Assembly: GCA_964500895.1 (NCBI GenBank)
Contig: CAZCQP010000015.1
Location: forward strand, 1-55,464
DNA: 55,464 nt
Source: CAZCQP01 sp964500895
GTDB lineage: Bacteria > Bacillota > Clostridia > Lachnospirales > JAISER01
Direction: 5' to 3'
Below, one piece after another: positions 23,887 through 32,126 of this stretch (its first letter is position 1; every line of letters starts with the position of its first letter). The notes beneath the pieces were generated by a model. The model was not told where the DNA came from. It ran no database searches and worked only from the letters and a program-made list of their open reading frames with translations. Both the position numbers and the translations under genes were made by a program.

Positions 23887-24931
23887 GGGTGTCGCCTCCC
23901 TTCGCTTGGGTCAAGGCAAATAAAATGATGCCGTTGGAGACGATGATGCGCAAAATCTCCGACAAGTTGCCTTCTGGCGCAAGCAGGTTCGCCACCGGCA
24001 AGCCTAAAGTTAAAAGGCCCTGGAACAAAAATGTACCAATTAATACGTGGGAAACTCTGGCCCGGCGAATGGAAGCACCGCCCAACAGCACAGAAGCCAC
24101 AGCCGCAAAGCCCATGTACAAGGGGGCGGTATACAGCTGCAAGAAACCAAAACTTTGGGCATACACCAGAATACCAACGGCCCCTAAAGATGTGGAAATA
24201 ACCGTGCCCAGCAAACGCATTTTAGGCACGCTGATACCGGATGCCCGAGCAAAATTAGGGTTGGCACCGGCAGCAGACATGGCTATGCCCAGCTTACTGC
24301 GCAAAAAGAGCCACATGCAGAAGCAACAGAAAAGCATAAACAAAATAAGGCCGGTGGGGAGTGCAAAGCCTCCAATTTTAATACTCAAAAAATTATTTAA
24401 AATGCCGCCGAAAGAGGTTTCCAGCATAATGGTGTTGCGCAGCCCGTTCCCGATGCTCCAGCCGATGGCCGGGTTTTTCAGAGGAATAAGCAACCACACA
24501 ATACACATCAAAGACACCATAGAGAACCCGGCGTAGGTGGAAATGGTCATTTCAGAGCCCACAACCCGGTTTAAGAGCAAGCCGTAAAAGTAGCCCAAGA
24601 TGGCGGAAATGCCCGCACCTGCCACAATGGCAAAGAGGAAAGACGGCAAGCCGGTTAAACCCAATTCAATGGACAAAAGCCCGGCCAAAATGCCCCCCAC
24701 AATGCCGATAGAAATGCCAAAATTCAGGCCAATGCCAGCTTGGATAGCAGGCACCATGGCCAAAACCAGTATAGAGTTCATGCCAATACGTTTTAGGGCA
24801 TCCGCCAACAAAGAATCCAGTCTTAGGCCCAAAACAACAGACATGATACACAATAAAATGAAAAACCCGCCGATGATGATACGTGGCAGACCCACAGACT
24901 TTACAAAAGAAGAAACGGCTTCATTTTTCAT
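23879..24931 (-). CDS. ABC transporter permease, second RbsC-type subunit
   Basis: A 350-residue permease of the same family as its neighbour, with multiple hydrophobic helices and the coupling helix ANPNFARASGISVPKMRLLGTVIST. Two distinct permeases in one operon imply a heterodimeric channel, as in the BMP/nucleoside importers. ATG 24931 overlaps the stop of the ATPase gene (ATGA) after GAGGATG, pointing to coupled translation and fixed stoichiometry. Confidence 0.87.
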   Translation of the reverse strand: MKNEAVSSFVKSVGLPRIIIGGFFILLCIMSVVLGLRLDSLLADALKRIGMNSILVLAMVPAIQAGIGLNFGISIGIVGGILAGLLSIELGLTGLPSFLFAIVAGAGISAILGYFYGLLLNRVVGSEMTISTYAGFSMVSLMCIVWLLIPLKNPAIGWSIGNGLRNTIMLETSFGGILNNFLSIKIGGFALPTGLILFMLFCCFCMWLFLRSKLGIAMSAAGANPNFARASGISVPKMRLLGTVISTSLGAVGILVYAQSFGFLQLYTAPLYMGFAAVASVLLGGASIRRARVSHVLIGTFLFQGLLTLGLPVANLLAPEGNLSEILRIIVSNGIILFALTQAKGGDTHV

Positions 24932-26514
24932 GCGCTTACATCCTCCTTCCGCAGGCCGGACATGGCCAAGCCAAAATCACTGTCTGGCGCATTGGGTTCA
25001 AGCACCGTCACCAAAGCGCCGTCGGACACAATGGCGATACGGTCGCAAATGGACCGCAGTTCCGCCAGCTCTGATGAAACCATGATGATGGTGATGCCTT
25101 CCTGTTTGTTCAGCTCCATCAGCTTTTTAAGCACCAAGTCTTTAGCGCCGATGTCTATGCCCCGGGTAGGTTCCGATACCATTAGAATCTTGGGTGCAAG
25201 GGCAATGGCTCTGGCCAGACAAACCTTTTGCTGGTTGCCCCCAGAAAGCCGCCCCACAGGCTGGGTTGGGCCGGTGCAGCGAATGTCCAGCTCTTTAATC
25301 ATTTGCAAAGCATGTTCCCGAATTTGGCGGGCATTTTTTTGCTTGGTTGGTGTTAAAAACAAATTTTTAATCTGCATAGCAGAGAAGGCAATGTTGTCTT
25401 CAATGGCTTCTTCTAGCAAAAGGCCCACACCACGCCGGTCTTCGGAAACGGAAGCAATGCCAGCCCGTAGTGCGCCCCCCAATCTGTTTAGTTCAAAGGG
25501 TTTGCCAAAAAGGGTCACTTCGCCAGAAGCAGGGTAGAGGCTCATCAGGCCGTTGGGTACGCCCACCTTGCCTTGGCCAGCCAGCCCGCCGATGCCCAGT
25601 ATTTCACCCTCATATACGTCCAGGTTCAAGTTTTTCACCTGTTCGCCGGGCATGTTTACACTAAAATCTTTAAAGGAAATGGCAACCTTTTCCTGGGAAA
25701 TATTTCTTGTGTCATCGCCGGTGGACATACGGCCCACTTCCCGGCCAATCATCAATTCTGCAAGGCCTATGGCTGTGGTGTCTTTTGTTGCCATAGATGC
25801 CACCGCTTGACCATCCCGCAGAACGGTAATGTGGTGGGCCACCTGAATCACCTCGTCCAGCCGGTGGGTGATGAAAATAATGGCGATGCCACTTTCAGAT
25901 ATTTTAACCATGGCGTCCATAAGGGTTTGGGCTTCGGATTCTGTTAAAACAGCGGTGGGTTCATCGAAAACCAAAAGCTTAATGCCGGTTTTGTCCAACT
26001 CACGGGCAATTTCAACAAACTGCATGTAACCAACCGGCAGCCCGGCCACTTTCACGTATTCTTCTATATTAAGCCCCACCCGGTTTAATGCAGCTTTGGC
26101 ATCTTTGGCCATTTGAGGCTTGTCTAGCGTTTCCATTTGTGGCCCCATCACCCGGCTGAAAACATTGGGCTTAGACAATTCCCTGCCGATTTTAATGTTT
26201 TCTGTTACCGTAAAGCTGGGGATGAGCATAAATTCTTGATGCACCATGCCAATGCCCAGTTCCATGGCCTGGCGTGGATTTCCAATGGTCACAGGCTGGC
26301 CGTCCATTTCAATGGTGCCGTTAAACCCGCCGGTGGATGCAATGACGGGCATACCAAACAACACGTTCATAAGGGTGGATTTTCCAGCGCCGTTTTCGCC
26401 CAGCAAAGCATGGATTTCACCCGGAGCCACCTGGAAGGATACGTCTTTGAGCACTTGGTTGCCGTAATACTCCTTGCTAATGCCATTCATTTTTAAAACT
26501 GTGGCGTTTTCCAA
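24928..26514 (-). CDS. ABC transporter ATPase, tandem-domain sugar/nucleoside type
   Basis: A 528-residue ATPase with two fused nucleotide-binding domains. The first (about 1-250) has Walker A GENGAGKST and Walker B LLVFDEPTAVLT, but its signature reads VGYMQFVEIA instead of LSGGQ. The second (about 270-528) has the normal signature SGGNQQKVCLARA but a degenerate Walker A (GLAGQGKVG). Thus one composite site is likely canonical, as in RbsA/MglA. The start is a TTG at 26514, 9 nt after AAAGGAGAT. It powers the two downstream permeases. Confidence 0.9.
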   Translation of the reverse strand: MENATVLKMNGISKEYYGNQVLKDVSFQVAPGEIHALLGENGAGKSTLMNVLFGMPVIASTGGFNGTIEMDGQPVTIGNPRQAMELGIGMVHQEFMLIPSFTVTENIKIGRELSKPNVFSRVMGPQMETLDKPQMAKDAKAALNRVGLNIEEYVKVAGLPVGYMQFVEIARELDKTGIKLLVFDEPTAVLTESEAQTLMDAMVKISESGIAIIFITHRLDEVIQVAHHITVLRDGQAVASMATKDTTAIGLAELMIGREVGRMSTGDDTRNISQEKVAISFKDFSVNMPGEQVKNLNLDVYEGEILGIGGLAGQGKVGVPNGLMSLYPASGEVTLFGKPFELNRLGGALRAGIASVSEDRRGVGLLLEEAIEDNIAFSAMQIKNLFLTPTKQKNARQIREHALQMIKELDIRCTGPTQPVGRLSGGNQQKVCLARAIALAPKILMVSEPTRGIDIGAKDLVLKKLMELNKQEGITIIMVSSELAELRSICDRIAIVSDGALVTVLEPNAPDSDFGLAMSGLRKEDVSA

Positions 26515-26596
26515 AATGCTTATCTCCTTTGTTTAGCCCAGCAATTTGTTACAAATGTAGGCTAATGGAATCGTTTAAAGGTATAGTTTAGTAAGC

Positions 26597-26920
26597 TTAT
26601 GACACAAATTTGACAGCTGTTCCGTAAGCCATCACTTCGGCAGCCCCTTGCATGACGGCAGCAGAGGCGTAACGCACCCCCACAATGGCGTCTGCGCCAA
26701 GAGCCTGGGCTTCGGCGACCATGCGTTTGGTGGCCAGCGCACGGGCGTCGTTCATCATGTCGTTGTAGGCAGAAAGTTCGCCCCCAACCAAGGTTTTAAA
26801 GCCCTGGGTAATGTCCCGCCCAATGTTTTTGGTTTGGATGGTGCTGCCTTTCACAAGCCCAAGCATTTCTAAATTTTTACCGGAAATGTATTCAGTATTG
26901 ACTAAGATCATCTTCTTCAC
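26597..26920 (-). CDS. YbjQ/DUF74-family protein
   Basis: A 107-residue protein of the YbjQ (putative heavy-metal-binding) family: ILVNTEYISGKNLEMLGLVKGSTI at the N-terminus, then RDITQGFKTLVGGELSAYNDMM and the C-terminal ALGADAIVGVRYAS. Members form pentamers; the function is not established. Its start lies inside the preceding small membrane gene, a 29-bp overlap, so the two are translated together. It precedes the ABC ATPase by 82 bp. Confidence 0.85.
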   Translation of the reverse strand: MKKMILVNTEYISGKNLEMLGLVKGSTIQTKNIGRDITQGFKTLVGGELSAYNDMMNDARALATKRMVAEAQALGADAIVGVRYASAAVMQGAAEVMAYGTAVKFVS

Positions 26921-27119
26921 CGCTCCTTATTTCTTTTATGCGCTGGATAAGCACGTAAATACTCATACAGATAAGGGCCAAAGGGATGGTCAACGCAAGA
27001 AACTTAATGCCCATAGGCAGCGGCAATTTGACGATAACCCACCCTATAAATATATAGTATAGCACAACAATCAAAATAATCAATAAAGGTGCAATCAGTT
27101 TTTTCGTATACTTCTTCAA
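26892..27119 (-). CDS. Small two-helix membrane protein
   Basis: A 75-residue protein with two hydrophobic helices (about 8-30 and 37-58), a basic N-terminus (MKKYTKKL) and an acidic tail (RSGEEDDLSQY). The topology suggests both ends in the cytoplasm. I do not recognise a family. It overlaps the YbjQ gene and sits between the binding-protein terminator and the ATPase gene. It may be a partner of the YbjQ protein, as YbjQ genes often sit with small membrane proteins. Confidence 0.65.
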   Translation of the reverse strand: MKKYTKKLIAPLLIILIVVLYYIFIGWVIVKLPLPMGIKFLALTIPLALICMSIYVLIQRIKEIRSGEEDDLSQY

Positions 27120-27171
27120 GAAATGCCTCTTTTCCTCAATAAACAGTTAAACCGTTGCAGTATGTGGTGAT

Positions 27172-27207
27172 AAAAAACAACCTACCCCTCTGCTACAGAG
27201 GGATAGG
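27172..27207 (-). terminator. Terminator after the DUF3798 lipoprotein gene
   Basis: On the minus strand an 11-of-12 bp stem (27196-27207 with 27181-27192) is followed by a T-rich stretch ending in TTTTTT (27172-27177). It lies 33 bp after the lipoprotein stop and should lower transcription of the downstream ATPase and permeases relative to the binding protein. Confidence 0.85.
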
Positions 27208-27239
27208 CAATGTTTCATTTAATCTGCATGTTACATGAA

Positions 27240-28430
27240 TTAGAATTCAATGTAGTTGGAAAGGATCATGTAGAAGTTGTCGTAAGCTTCGCCGTCTTCA
27301 TCATAGGTAGCCACGGTGGCGCCGCCGTTGGTCACTGTGTTCAGAATTTCTTCAACTTTAGCTTTGTCGTTTTTAGCAGAGGTTTCGCCGTTTAAGTAAG
27401 CCATGGCGTATTCCACACCAGCTTCAACGAAAGTCATGTTAATGGGTACTGGCCAAGTAGCGAAACGGCCTGTGCCGCCTTTTTCTGCGATTTTAGCAGT
27501 AATTTGTTCAATGGCGTAAGGAACATCTCCTTTTTTGTCTTCAGGGATTTCAATGCCTAATGCTCCCGGATAGCCGTGGTAAGGAGATGGGCAGCATTGT
27601 TGCGGGAACAGTGCGCCTTGTTCAAGTACAGACTTGATCAAAGGTTCCTGCATGGCACAGTTGGTGGAGAAGAAAGCAGTTTCTGTGCCGTATTGGGCAA
27701 CCATACGTGGCACGTCTTCAAGAATGAATTGTTGCGCACCAGCAACACCAGCGTCACTTGTTGGGTCTGGAGCGGTAGCATCTACGAATGTAATGCCGGC
27801 AGCTTCACAGTTTTGTCTAAGCAAATCTCTTCTGGCAGCCAACAAAGCATAGCTCATGTGGCGTGGGAAAGAGTAGTGCACGAAAGTGGTTGCGCCCATC
27901 TTTTTAGCTTCTTCAATGATGGTGGTACCCATGCCTAATTCATCGGCTTGCAGCACAACGTCGGCCTTGCTGGCAATAACGCCAGGGTCTTCGCCAGGTA
28001 CGCCTGCAATGAAGAGCACGTCTGGGTATTGTTCGTGTACTTTGTCAATAGCGGCGGAAGCGCCAGGAACAGCTTGCACGAATACGATGGCTTGAGCGCC
28101 GGCATCTGCAAGAGATTTAACGTTAGAGATAAGGGTCTCGGTTTCTTGGGTGAAGTTGTCGGGGTATGTAGTGGTCACAATCATGTCGCCGTATTTTGCT
28201 TTCATGGCTTCAGCAGCACGAAATTCTTCTTCGCCCTGAGAAACTGTACCGGTGGCAATACCGATTTTGAAGCTGGCAGCAGGTGCTTCGGCTTCGGCGG
28301 CTTCACCTTCAGCGGCGGGTTCTTCAGCGGCAGGTGGTTCAGCTGCGGGTGCTCCCCCAGACGGTGCACAGGCTGCAAATGTTGCGGCGCTAAGCACAAC
28401 AGCCAAGGCTAAAGACAGGAATCTTTTCAT
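27240..28430 (-). CDS. DUF3798-type substrate-binding lipoprotein
   Basis: A 396-residue exported lipoprotein. The signal peptide ends in a lipobox (ATFAAC, acylated Cys about residue 20), followed by a Pro/Ala/Glu linker (about 22-52) and a two-lobed periplasmic-binding-protein fold (GIATGTVSQGEEEFRAAE, then AGAQAIVFVQAVPG). The family name DUF3798 is from recognition of the fold and motifs; the ligand is unknown. The unusual motif TNCAMQEPLIK and CCPSPYHG may form the binding site. As the first gene it is separated from its ATPase/permease partners by a terminator and two small genes, the usual way of making binding protein in excess. Confidence 0.85.
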   Translation of the reverse strand: MKRFLSLALAVVLSAATFAACAPSGGAPAAEPPAAEEPAAEGEAAEAEAPAASFKIGIATGTVSQGEEEFRAAEAMKAKYGDMIVTTTYPDNFTQETETLISNVKSLADAGAQAIVFVQAVPGASAAIDKVHEQYPDVLFIAGVPGEDPGVIASKADVVLQADELGMGTTIIEEAKKMGATTFVHYSFPRHMSYALLAARRDLLRQNCEAAGITFVDATAPDPTSDAGVAGAQQFILEDVPRMVAQYGTETAFFSTNCAMQEPLIKSVLEQGALFPQQCCPSPYHGYPGALGIEIPEDKKGDVPYAIEQITAKIAEKGGTGRFATWPVPINMTFVEAGVEYAMAYLNGETSAKNDKAKVEEILNTVTNGGATVATYDEDGEAYDNFYMILSNYIEF

Positions 28431-28545
28431 GTTTTAAATGCCTCCTTATTCTTTAAAATCGTTGACATTCCTGAACAAACAAGGTTCGGAATTTGCACGA
28501 AAACTTGCATGAAAAACTCATGCGAAAAAAGCAAAATTCACATTA

Positions 28546-28559
28546 AAAACCGGTTTCAG
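28546..28559 (-). promoter_or_regulatory. cre-like site in the lipoprotein gene leader
   Basis: TGAAACCGGTTTTT on the minus strand matches the CcpA catabolite-response consensus TGWAANCGNTNWCA except for the last two bases and contains the palindrome AAACCGGTTT. It lies about 40 bp downstream of the probable transcription start, a roadblock position. Prediction only. Confidence 0.35.
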
Positions 28560-28605
28560 GAAGGGTTATCAGCGTAATGAACAAATTTGACACGCCGATT
28601 CAATC

Positions 28606-28634
28606 ATTTTACCCAAATATGTTTAAAATGTCAA
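28606..28634 (-). promoter_or_regulatory. Promoter of the DUF3798 importer operon
   Basis: Minus-strand TTGACA (28629-28634), 17-bp spacer, TAAAAT (28606-28611). Transcription would start near 28599, giving a leader of about 170 nt before the lipoprotein ATG. The leader holds a small hairpin (GCATGA/TCATGC near 28508-28524) and the cre-like site. The rest of the 333-bp gap (28431-28763) holds the divergent promoter of the acyl-CoA operon and no gene. Confidence 0.8.
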
Positions 28635-28696
28635 TATTAAATTTGATTAAAAAATGGCAATCAATGTAAATGCGTTTTATTGGATTTGATTATGGG

Positions 28697-28731
28697 TTGT
28701 GTTTTAATAACGAATTTGTTATAATCATAAC
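28697..28731 (+). promoter_or_regulatory. Promoter of the acyl-CoA operon with Rex-like site
   Basis: TTGTGT (28697-28702), 17-bp spacer, TATAAT (28720-28725), with transcription starting near 28732. Overlapping the -10 box is TTGTTA-N6-TAACGC (28716-28733), close to the redox repressor Rex consensus TTGTTAANNNNTTAACAA. Rex controls butyrate genes in clostridia; the match here is 10 of 12 outer bases and remains a prediction. Confidence 0.65.
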
Positions 28732-28763
28732 GCACTTAAAACATAAAATAGGAGGGTGATTAT

Positions 28764-29489
28764 ATGGACAGAATGAAGGATAAAGTGGCCGTTGTGACTG
28801 GTGGCGCACGGGGCATTGGCCGCAACATTGTTGAAACTTTTCTGGCCGAGGGTGCTAAAAAGGTATATTCTCTGGATGTTACTGAAGGCGAATACACCCA
28901 CCCCAATTTAACCCATGTGGCTTTAAGCGTAACAGACCGTGCGGCCATTGATGCCTTTGTTGAAAAAGCAAAAAGCGAGGAAGGCCGTATTGACGTACTG
29001 ATTAACAACGCTGGGGTTACACGGGACGGACTTTTGGCTAAAATGTCTGAAGCCGACTGGGACTTGGTGCTTAACATCAACCTTAAAGGTGTGTTCCACA
29101 TGACCCAAGCCATCTCCCCTATGATGATGGAACAAGGTTCTGGTTCCATTGTGAACATTTCATCTGTTGTTGGGGAATTCGGCAACATTGGTCAAACCAA
29201 CTATGCTGCAACAAAAGCCGGGGTTATTGGCATGACTTACACCTGGGCCAAAGAATTTACCAGAAAAGGCGCTGCTGTGCGGACAAACGCCGTGGCTCCT
29301 GGTTATGTGGAAACAGAAATGGTTATGGCTGTGCCTGAAAAAATTCTGGACGGCCTGCGTCAGAAAAACCCAATGGGCCGGCTGGGCAAACCCCAAGAAA
29401 TTGCAAACGCTGTGCTGTTCTTAGCCAGCGACGATGCCAGCTACATCAACGGCCATGTGCTGAGCGTAAACGGCGGTATGCGGCTGTAA
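28764..29489 (+). CDS. SDR-family acetoacetyl-CoA reductase (PhaB/FabG-like)
   Basis: A 241-residue short-chain dehydrogenase. The cofactor loop TGGARGIGR is near residue 12, NNAG near 83, and the catalytic Ser-Tyr-Lys set lies in ISSVVGEFGNIGQTNYAATKAG. The ending DASYINGHVLSVNGGM is typical of FabG/PhaB. In this operon its likely substrate is acetoacetyl-CoA, giving the (R)-3-hydroxy isomer, because the next gene is an (R)-specific hydratase; this is inferred. A stand-alone FabG role in lipid synthesis is less likely away from fab genes. AGGAGGGTGAT precedes ATG 28764. Confidence 0.85.
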   Translation: MDRMKDKVAVVTGGARGIGRNIVETFLAEGAKKVYSLDVTEGEYTHPNLTHVALSVTDRAAIDAFVEKAKSEEGRIDVLINNAGVTRDGLLAKMSEADWDLVLNINLKGVFHMTQAISPMMMEQGSGSIVNISSVVGEFGNIGQTNYAATKAGVIGMTYTWAKEFTRKGAAVRTNAVAPGYVETEMVMAVPEKILDGLRQKNPMGRLGKPQEIANAVLFLASDDASYINGHVLSVNGGMRL

Positions 29490-29530
29490 TTACCACGCAC
29501 AATTACCAATCACCAAAGGAGGGCTTAACA

Positions 29531-29950
29531 ATGGGGAAAACATACGATGAAATGCAAGTCGGCGATACAGACTGCGTTGAAAAAACCATCTCTGAAGCCG
29601 ATGTATACATGTTTGCCGGCATTACGGGGGATTTAAACCCGGCCCATGTGAACCAAAGAAAAGCGGAAGGCACCATGTTTAAAGGCCGCATTGCCCATGG
29701 TATGCTGGCCGGTGGCCTTATTTCGGCTGCCCTTGGCATGAAACTTCCAGGAGAAGGCACCATCTATCTGTCTCAAGAACTTCATTTTAAGGCCCCCGTC
29801 TTCTTTGGGGACACCATTAAAGCCGAAGTGACGGTGGAGGAAAAGTTGGAAAAAGGCAGAGTACGTCTTAAAACCACCTGCACCAACCAAAAAGGCGAAC
29901 TGGTCGTAGACGGGTCTGCGCTGGTATTGGCGCCACGGCCTGCAAAATAA
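29531..29950 (+). CDS. MaoC-type (R)-specific enoyl-CoA hydratase (PhaJ-like)
   Basis: A 139-residue single hot-dog protein. The hydratase-2 active site is complete: Asp and His in GDLNPAHVN, with GRIAHGMLAGGLIS after it. PhaJ-like enzymes interconvert crotonyl-CoA and (R)-3-hydroxybutyryl-CoA. It follows the SDR by 41 bp with AAGGAGGG upstream of ATG 29531. Here it would dehydrate the reductase product toward crotonyl-CoA, replacing crotonase. No PHA synthase gene is present nearby, so polymer synthesis is not indicated. Confidence 0.88.
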   Translation: MGKTYDEMQVGDTDCVEKTISEADVYMFAGITGDLNPAHVNQRKAEGTMFKGRIAHGMLAGGLISAALGMKLPGEGTIYLSQELHFKAPVFFGDTIKAEVTVEEKLEKGRVRLKTTCTNQKGELVVDGSALVLAPRPAK

Positions 29951-29987
29951 GACGCTTAAGTCAGTAATAAAAAACCGGAGGTAAGAC

Positions 29988-31130
29988 ATGGATTTTACGT
30001 TGTCAAAGGAACATACCCTGCTTCAGGAAATGTACAGAAAATTTGTTGAAAACGAAGTCAAACCCTTAGCTGAAGAAGTGGATGAAGAAGAACGTTTCCC
30101 AGTGGAAACTGTTGAAAAACTGGCAAAATACGGCTTTTTGGGTATTCCGTTCCCAAAAGAATACGGCGGACAAGGTGCAGACAACCTGGCTTACGCCATG
30201 GCTGTGGAAGAACTTTCTAAAGCTTGCGGCACCACCGGCGTTATCGTCTCTGCGCATACTTCTCTGTGTGCATCTCCTATTTACGAGTTTGGTACAGAAG
30301 AACAAAAACAAAAATACTTAACACCACTGGCAAAAGGTGAAAAACTGGGTGCTTTCGGTTTAACTGAACCCGGCGCAGGCACAGATGCCGCTATGCAGCA
30401 AACCAAGGCTGTGCTGGACGGCGACAACTACATATTAAACGGCACTAAAATTTTCATCACCAATGCCGGCCCTGCTGAAATCTACATCATTATTGCGATG
30501 ACAGATAAATCCAAAGGCACCAGAGGCTGCTCTGCATTTATTGTGGAAAAAAGCTTCCCAGGCTTTACCGTGGGTAAAAAAGAAAAGAAAATGGGTATCC
30601 GTGGTTCAGCCACTTGCGAACTCATTATGGAAAACTGCATTGTGCCTAAAGAAAACCTGCTGGGCAAAGAAGGCCAAGGCTTCAAAATTGCTATGAAAAC
30701 GCTGGACGGCGGCCGTATCGGTATTGCTGCTCAAGGCTTAGGTCTTGCAGAAGGCGCCGTGGAAGAAACCATTAAATATACAAAGGAAAGAAAGCAGTTC
30801 AAAAAATCTATCGCCTCTTTCCAAAATACCCAGTTCCAATTAGCAGACATGCACACCAAAAACGAAGCTGCTCGCCTTTTGGTGTACCAAGCAGCCAGAG
30901 CCAAAGATGCCAAAGCACCTTATTCTCATCTGGCCGCTATGGCGAAGCTGTTTGCTTCCGAGGTTTCCAGTGATGTAACCAGACGCTGCGTGCAATTGTT
31001 CGGCGGCTATGGCTACACCCGTGAATACCCAGTGGAACGCATGATGCGTGATGCGAAAATAACCGAGATTTACGAAGGTACTTCCGAAGTACAAAAAATG
31101 GTTATTGCCGCACACTTGGGACTTAAGTAA
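29988..31130 (+). CDS. bcd: Acyl-CoA dehydrogenase (butyryl-CoA dehydrogenase type)
   Basis: A 380-residue flavoprotein. N-terminal helical domain, middle beta domain with FGLTEPGAGTDA, and C-terminal helical domain ending in the catalytic-base region ITEIYEGTSEVQ, the glutamate position of short-chain dehydrogenases. With the adjacent EtfAB it would reduce crotonyl-CoA to butyryl-CoA; whether the complex bifurcates electrons to ferredoxin cannot be read here. CCGGAGGTAAG precedes ATG 29988. It is separated from etfB by a 161-bp MITE-like element. Confidence 0.93.
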   Translation: MDFTLSKEHTLLQEMYRKFVENEVKPLAEEVDEEERFPVETVEKLAKYGFLGIPFPKEYGGQGADNLAYAMAVEELSKACGTTGVIVSAHTSLCASPIYEFGTEEQKQKYLTPLAKGEKLGAFGLTEPGAGTDAAMQQTKAVLDGDNYILNGTKIFITNAGPAEIYIIIAMTDKSKGTRGCSAFIVEKSFPGFTVGKKEKKMGIRGSATCELIMENCIVPKENLLGKEGQGFKIAMKTLDGGRIGIAAQGLGLAEGAVEETIKYTKERKQFKKSIASFQNTQFQLADMHTKNEAARLLVYQAARAKDAKAPYSHLAAMAKLFASEVSSDVTRRCVQLFGGYGYTREYPVERMMRDAKITEIYEGTSEVQKMVIAAHLGLK

Positions 31131-31291
31131 GAACCTGTATGCATAATAAGGAATGCTGGATTTTCTAGCGAATTTTTTGCCAGACAAGGCAAATTTTCGC
31201 AGGAATACCCTTGAGGTATTTCAAGAAAATTTAACGCAGCATGGCATAAAATTGGCAGAAAAGGCGGCGTTACGTTTATAAATACAGGTTC
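31131..31291. mobile_element. MITE-like inverted-repeat element between bcd and etfB
   Basis: Starts with GAACCTGTATGCATAA (31131-31146) and ends with the inverted copy at 14 of 16 positions (31276-31291). The centre holds a second palindrome (AAATTTTCGCAGGAATACC ... GGTATTTCAAGAAAATTT, about 31190-31231), so the RNA can fold into one long hairpin. There is no ORF, and no clear target duplication. It starts one base after the bcd stop and ends 30 bp before the etfB start. Confidence 0.7.
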
Positions 31292-31320
31292 ACATATTGG
31301 AGAGAGGGGTTTAAACAACC

Positions 31321-32112
31321 ATGAACATTGTTGTATGCATTAAACAAGTGCCGGACACCAACGAAGTTAAGCTGGATCCGGTAACCGGTACGCTTATAAG
31401 AGAAGGGGTGCCTTCCATCATCAACCCAGATGATAAGTCTGGTATTGAAGCTGCCCTGGCTATAAAAGAAAAAGTTGGCGGGAAAATCACCGTTATTTCC
31501 ATGGGTCCCCCGCAAGCAGACGTTGCATTGCGTGAAGCACTGGCCATGGGCTGTGACGAAGCCATCCTGCTGTCTGACCGTGCATTTGGCGGTGCCGACA
31601 CTTGGGCAACTTCTTCCACCATTGCTGCTGCTTTAAAGAAAATGGAATACGACATCATCATTGCAGGCCGTCAAGCAATCGACGGTGACACCGCACAGGT
31701 TGGCCCACAAATTGCTGAACACTTGAACATTCCTCAAGTAAGCTACGTGGAAGAACTGGATGTGAAAGACGGCGCACTGATCATTAAAAGACAGTACGAA
31801 GACAGATACCACACCATACAGGTTAACCCCCCTGTTCTGCTGACCACGCTTGCAGAAATGAACACACCGCGGTACATGTCCGTGGGTGGCATTTTCGATG
31901 CTTACCGTGCAAAAGAAGTGCAAGTATGGAACTTGGAAACCATTAAAGACCTGGTGGATGTTTCCAACTTAGGCCTTAAAGGTTCCCCCACACGTGTGAA
32001 AAAATCCTTCACAAAAGCTGTGAAATCAGCCGGTGTGGTACATGAAGTGGAAGCAGACGAAGCTGTACAAATCATCATGGACAAGCTGCTTGAGAAGTAT
32101 ATAATTTCGTAA
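31321..32112 (+). CDS. etfB: Electron transfer flavoprotein, beta subunit
   Basis: A 263-residue EtfB. It starts with NIVVCIKQVPDTNEVKLDP and continues with DKSGIEAALAIKEK, SMGPPQADVALREALAMGCDEAILLSDRAF and the IDGDTAQVGPQIAE loop, all conserved in EtfB. It binds the second nucleotide cofactor (AMP or FAD by subtype) and pairs with EtfA. GGAGAGAGGGG precedes ATG 31321. It is 14 bp upstream of etfA. Confidence 0.94.
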   Translation: MNIVVCIKQVPDTNEVKLDPVTGTLIREGVPSIINPDDKSGIEAALAIKEKVGGKITVISMGPPQADVALREALAMGCDEAILLSDRAFGGADTWATSSTIAAALKKMEYDIIIAGRQAIDGDTAQVGPQIAEHLNIPQVSYVEELDVKDGALIIKRQYEDRYHTIQVNPPVLLTTLAEMNTPRYMSVGGIFDAYRAKEVQVWNLETIKDLVDVSNLGLKGSPTRVKKSFTKAVKSAGVVHEVEADEAVQIIMDKLLEKYIIS

Positions 32113-32126
32113 AAGGGGTTAATGAT

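Noticed and set aside
28760..29188. Minus-strand frame opposite the SDR gene
   Set aside because: The SDR on the plus strand has all catalytic motifs and an AGGAGG site; the reverse frame has neither.
28764..29950. A polyhydroxybutyrate synthesis locus
   Set aside because: PhaB- and PhaJ-like genes are present, but there is no PHA synthase or phasin, and Bcd/EtfAB follow, so a butyryl-CoA route fits better.
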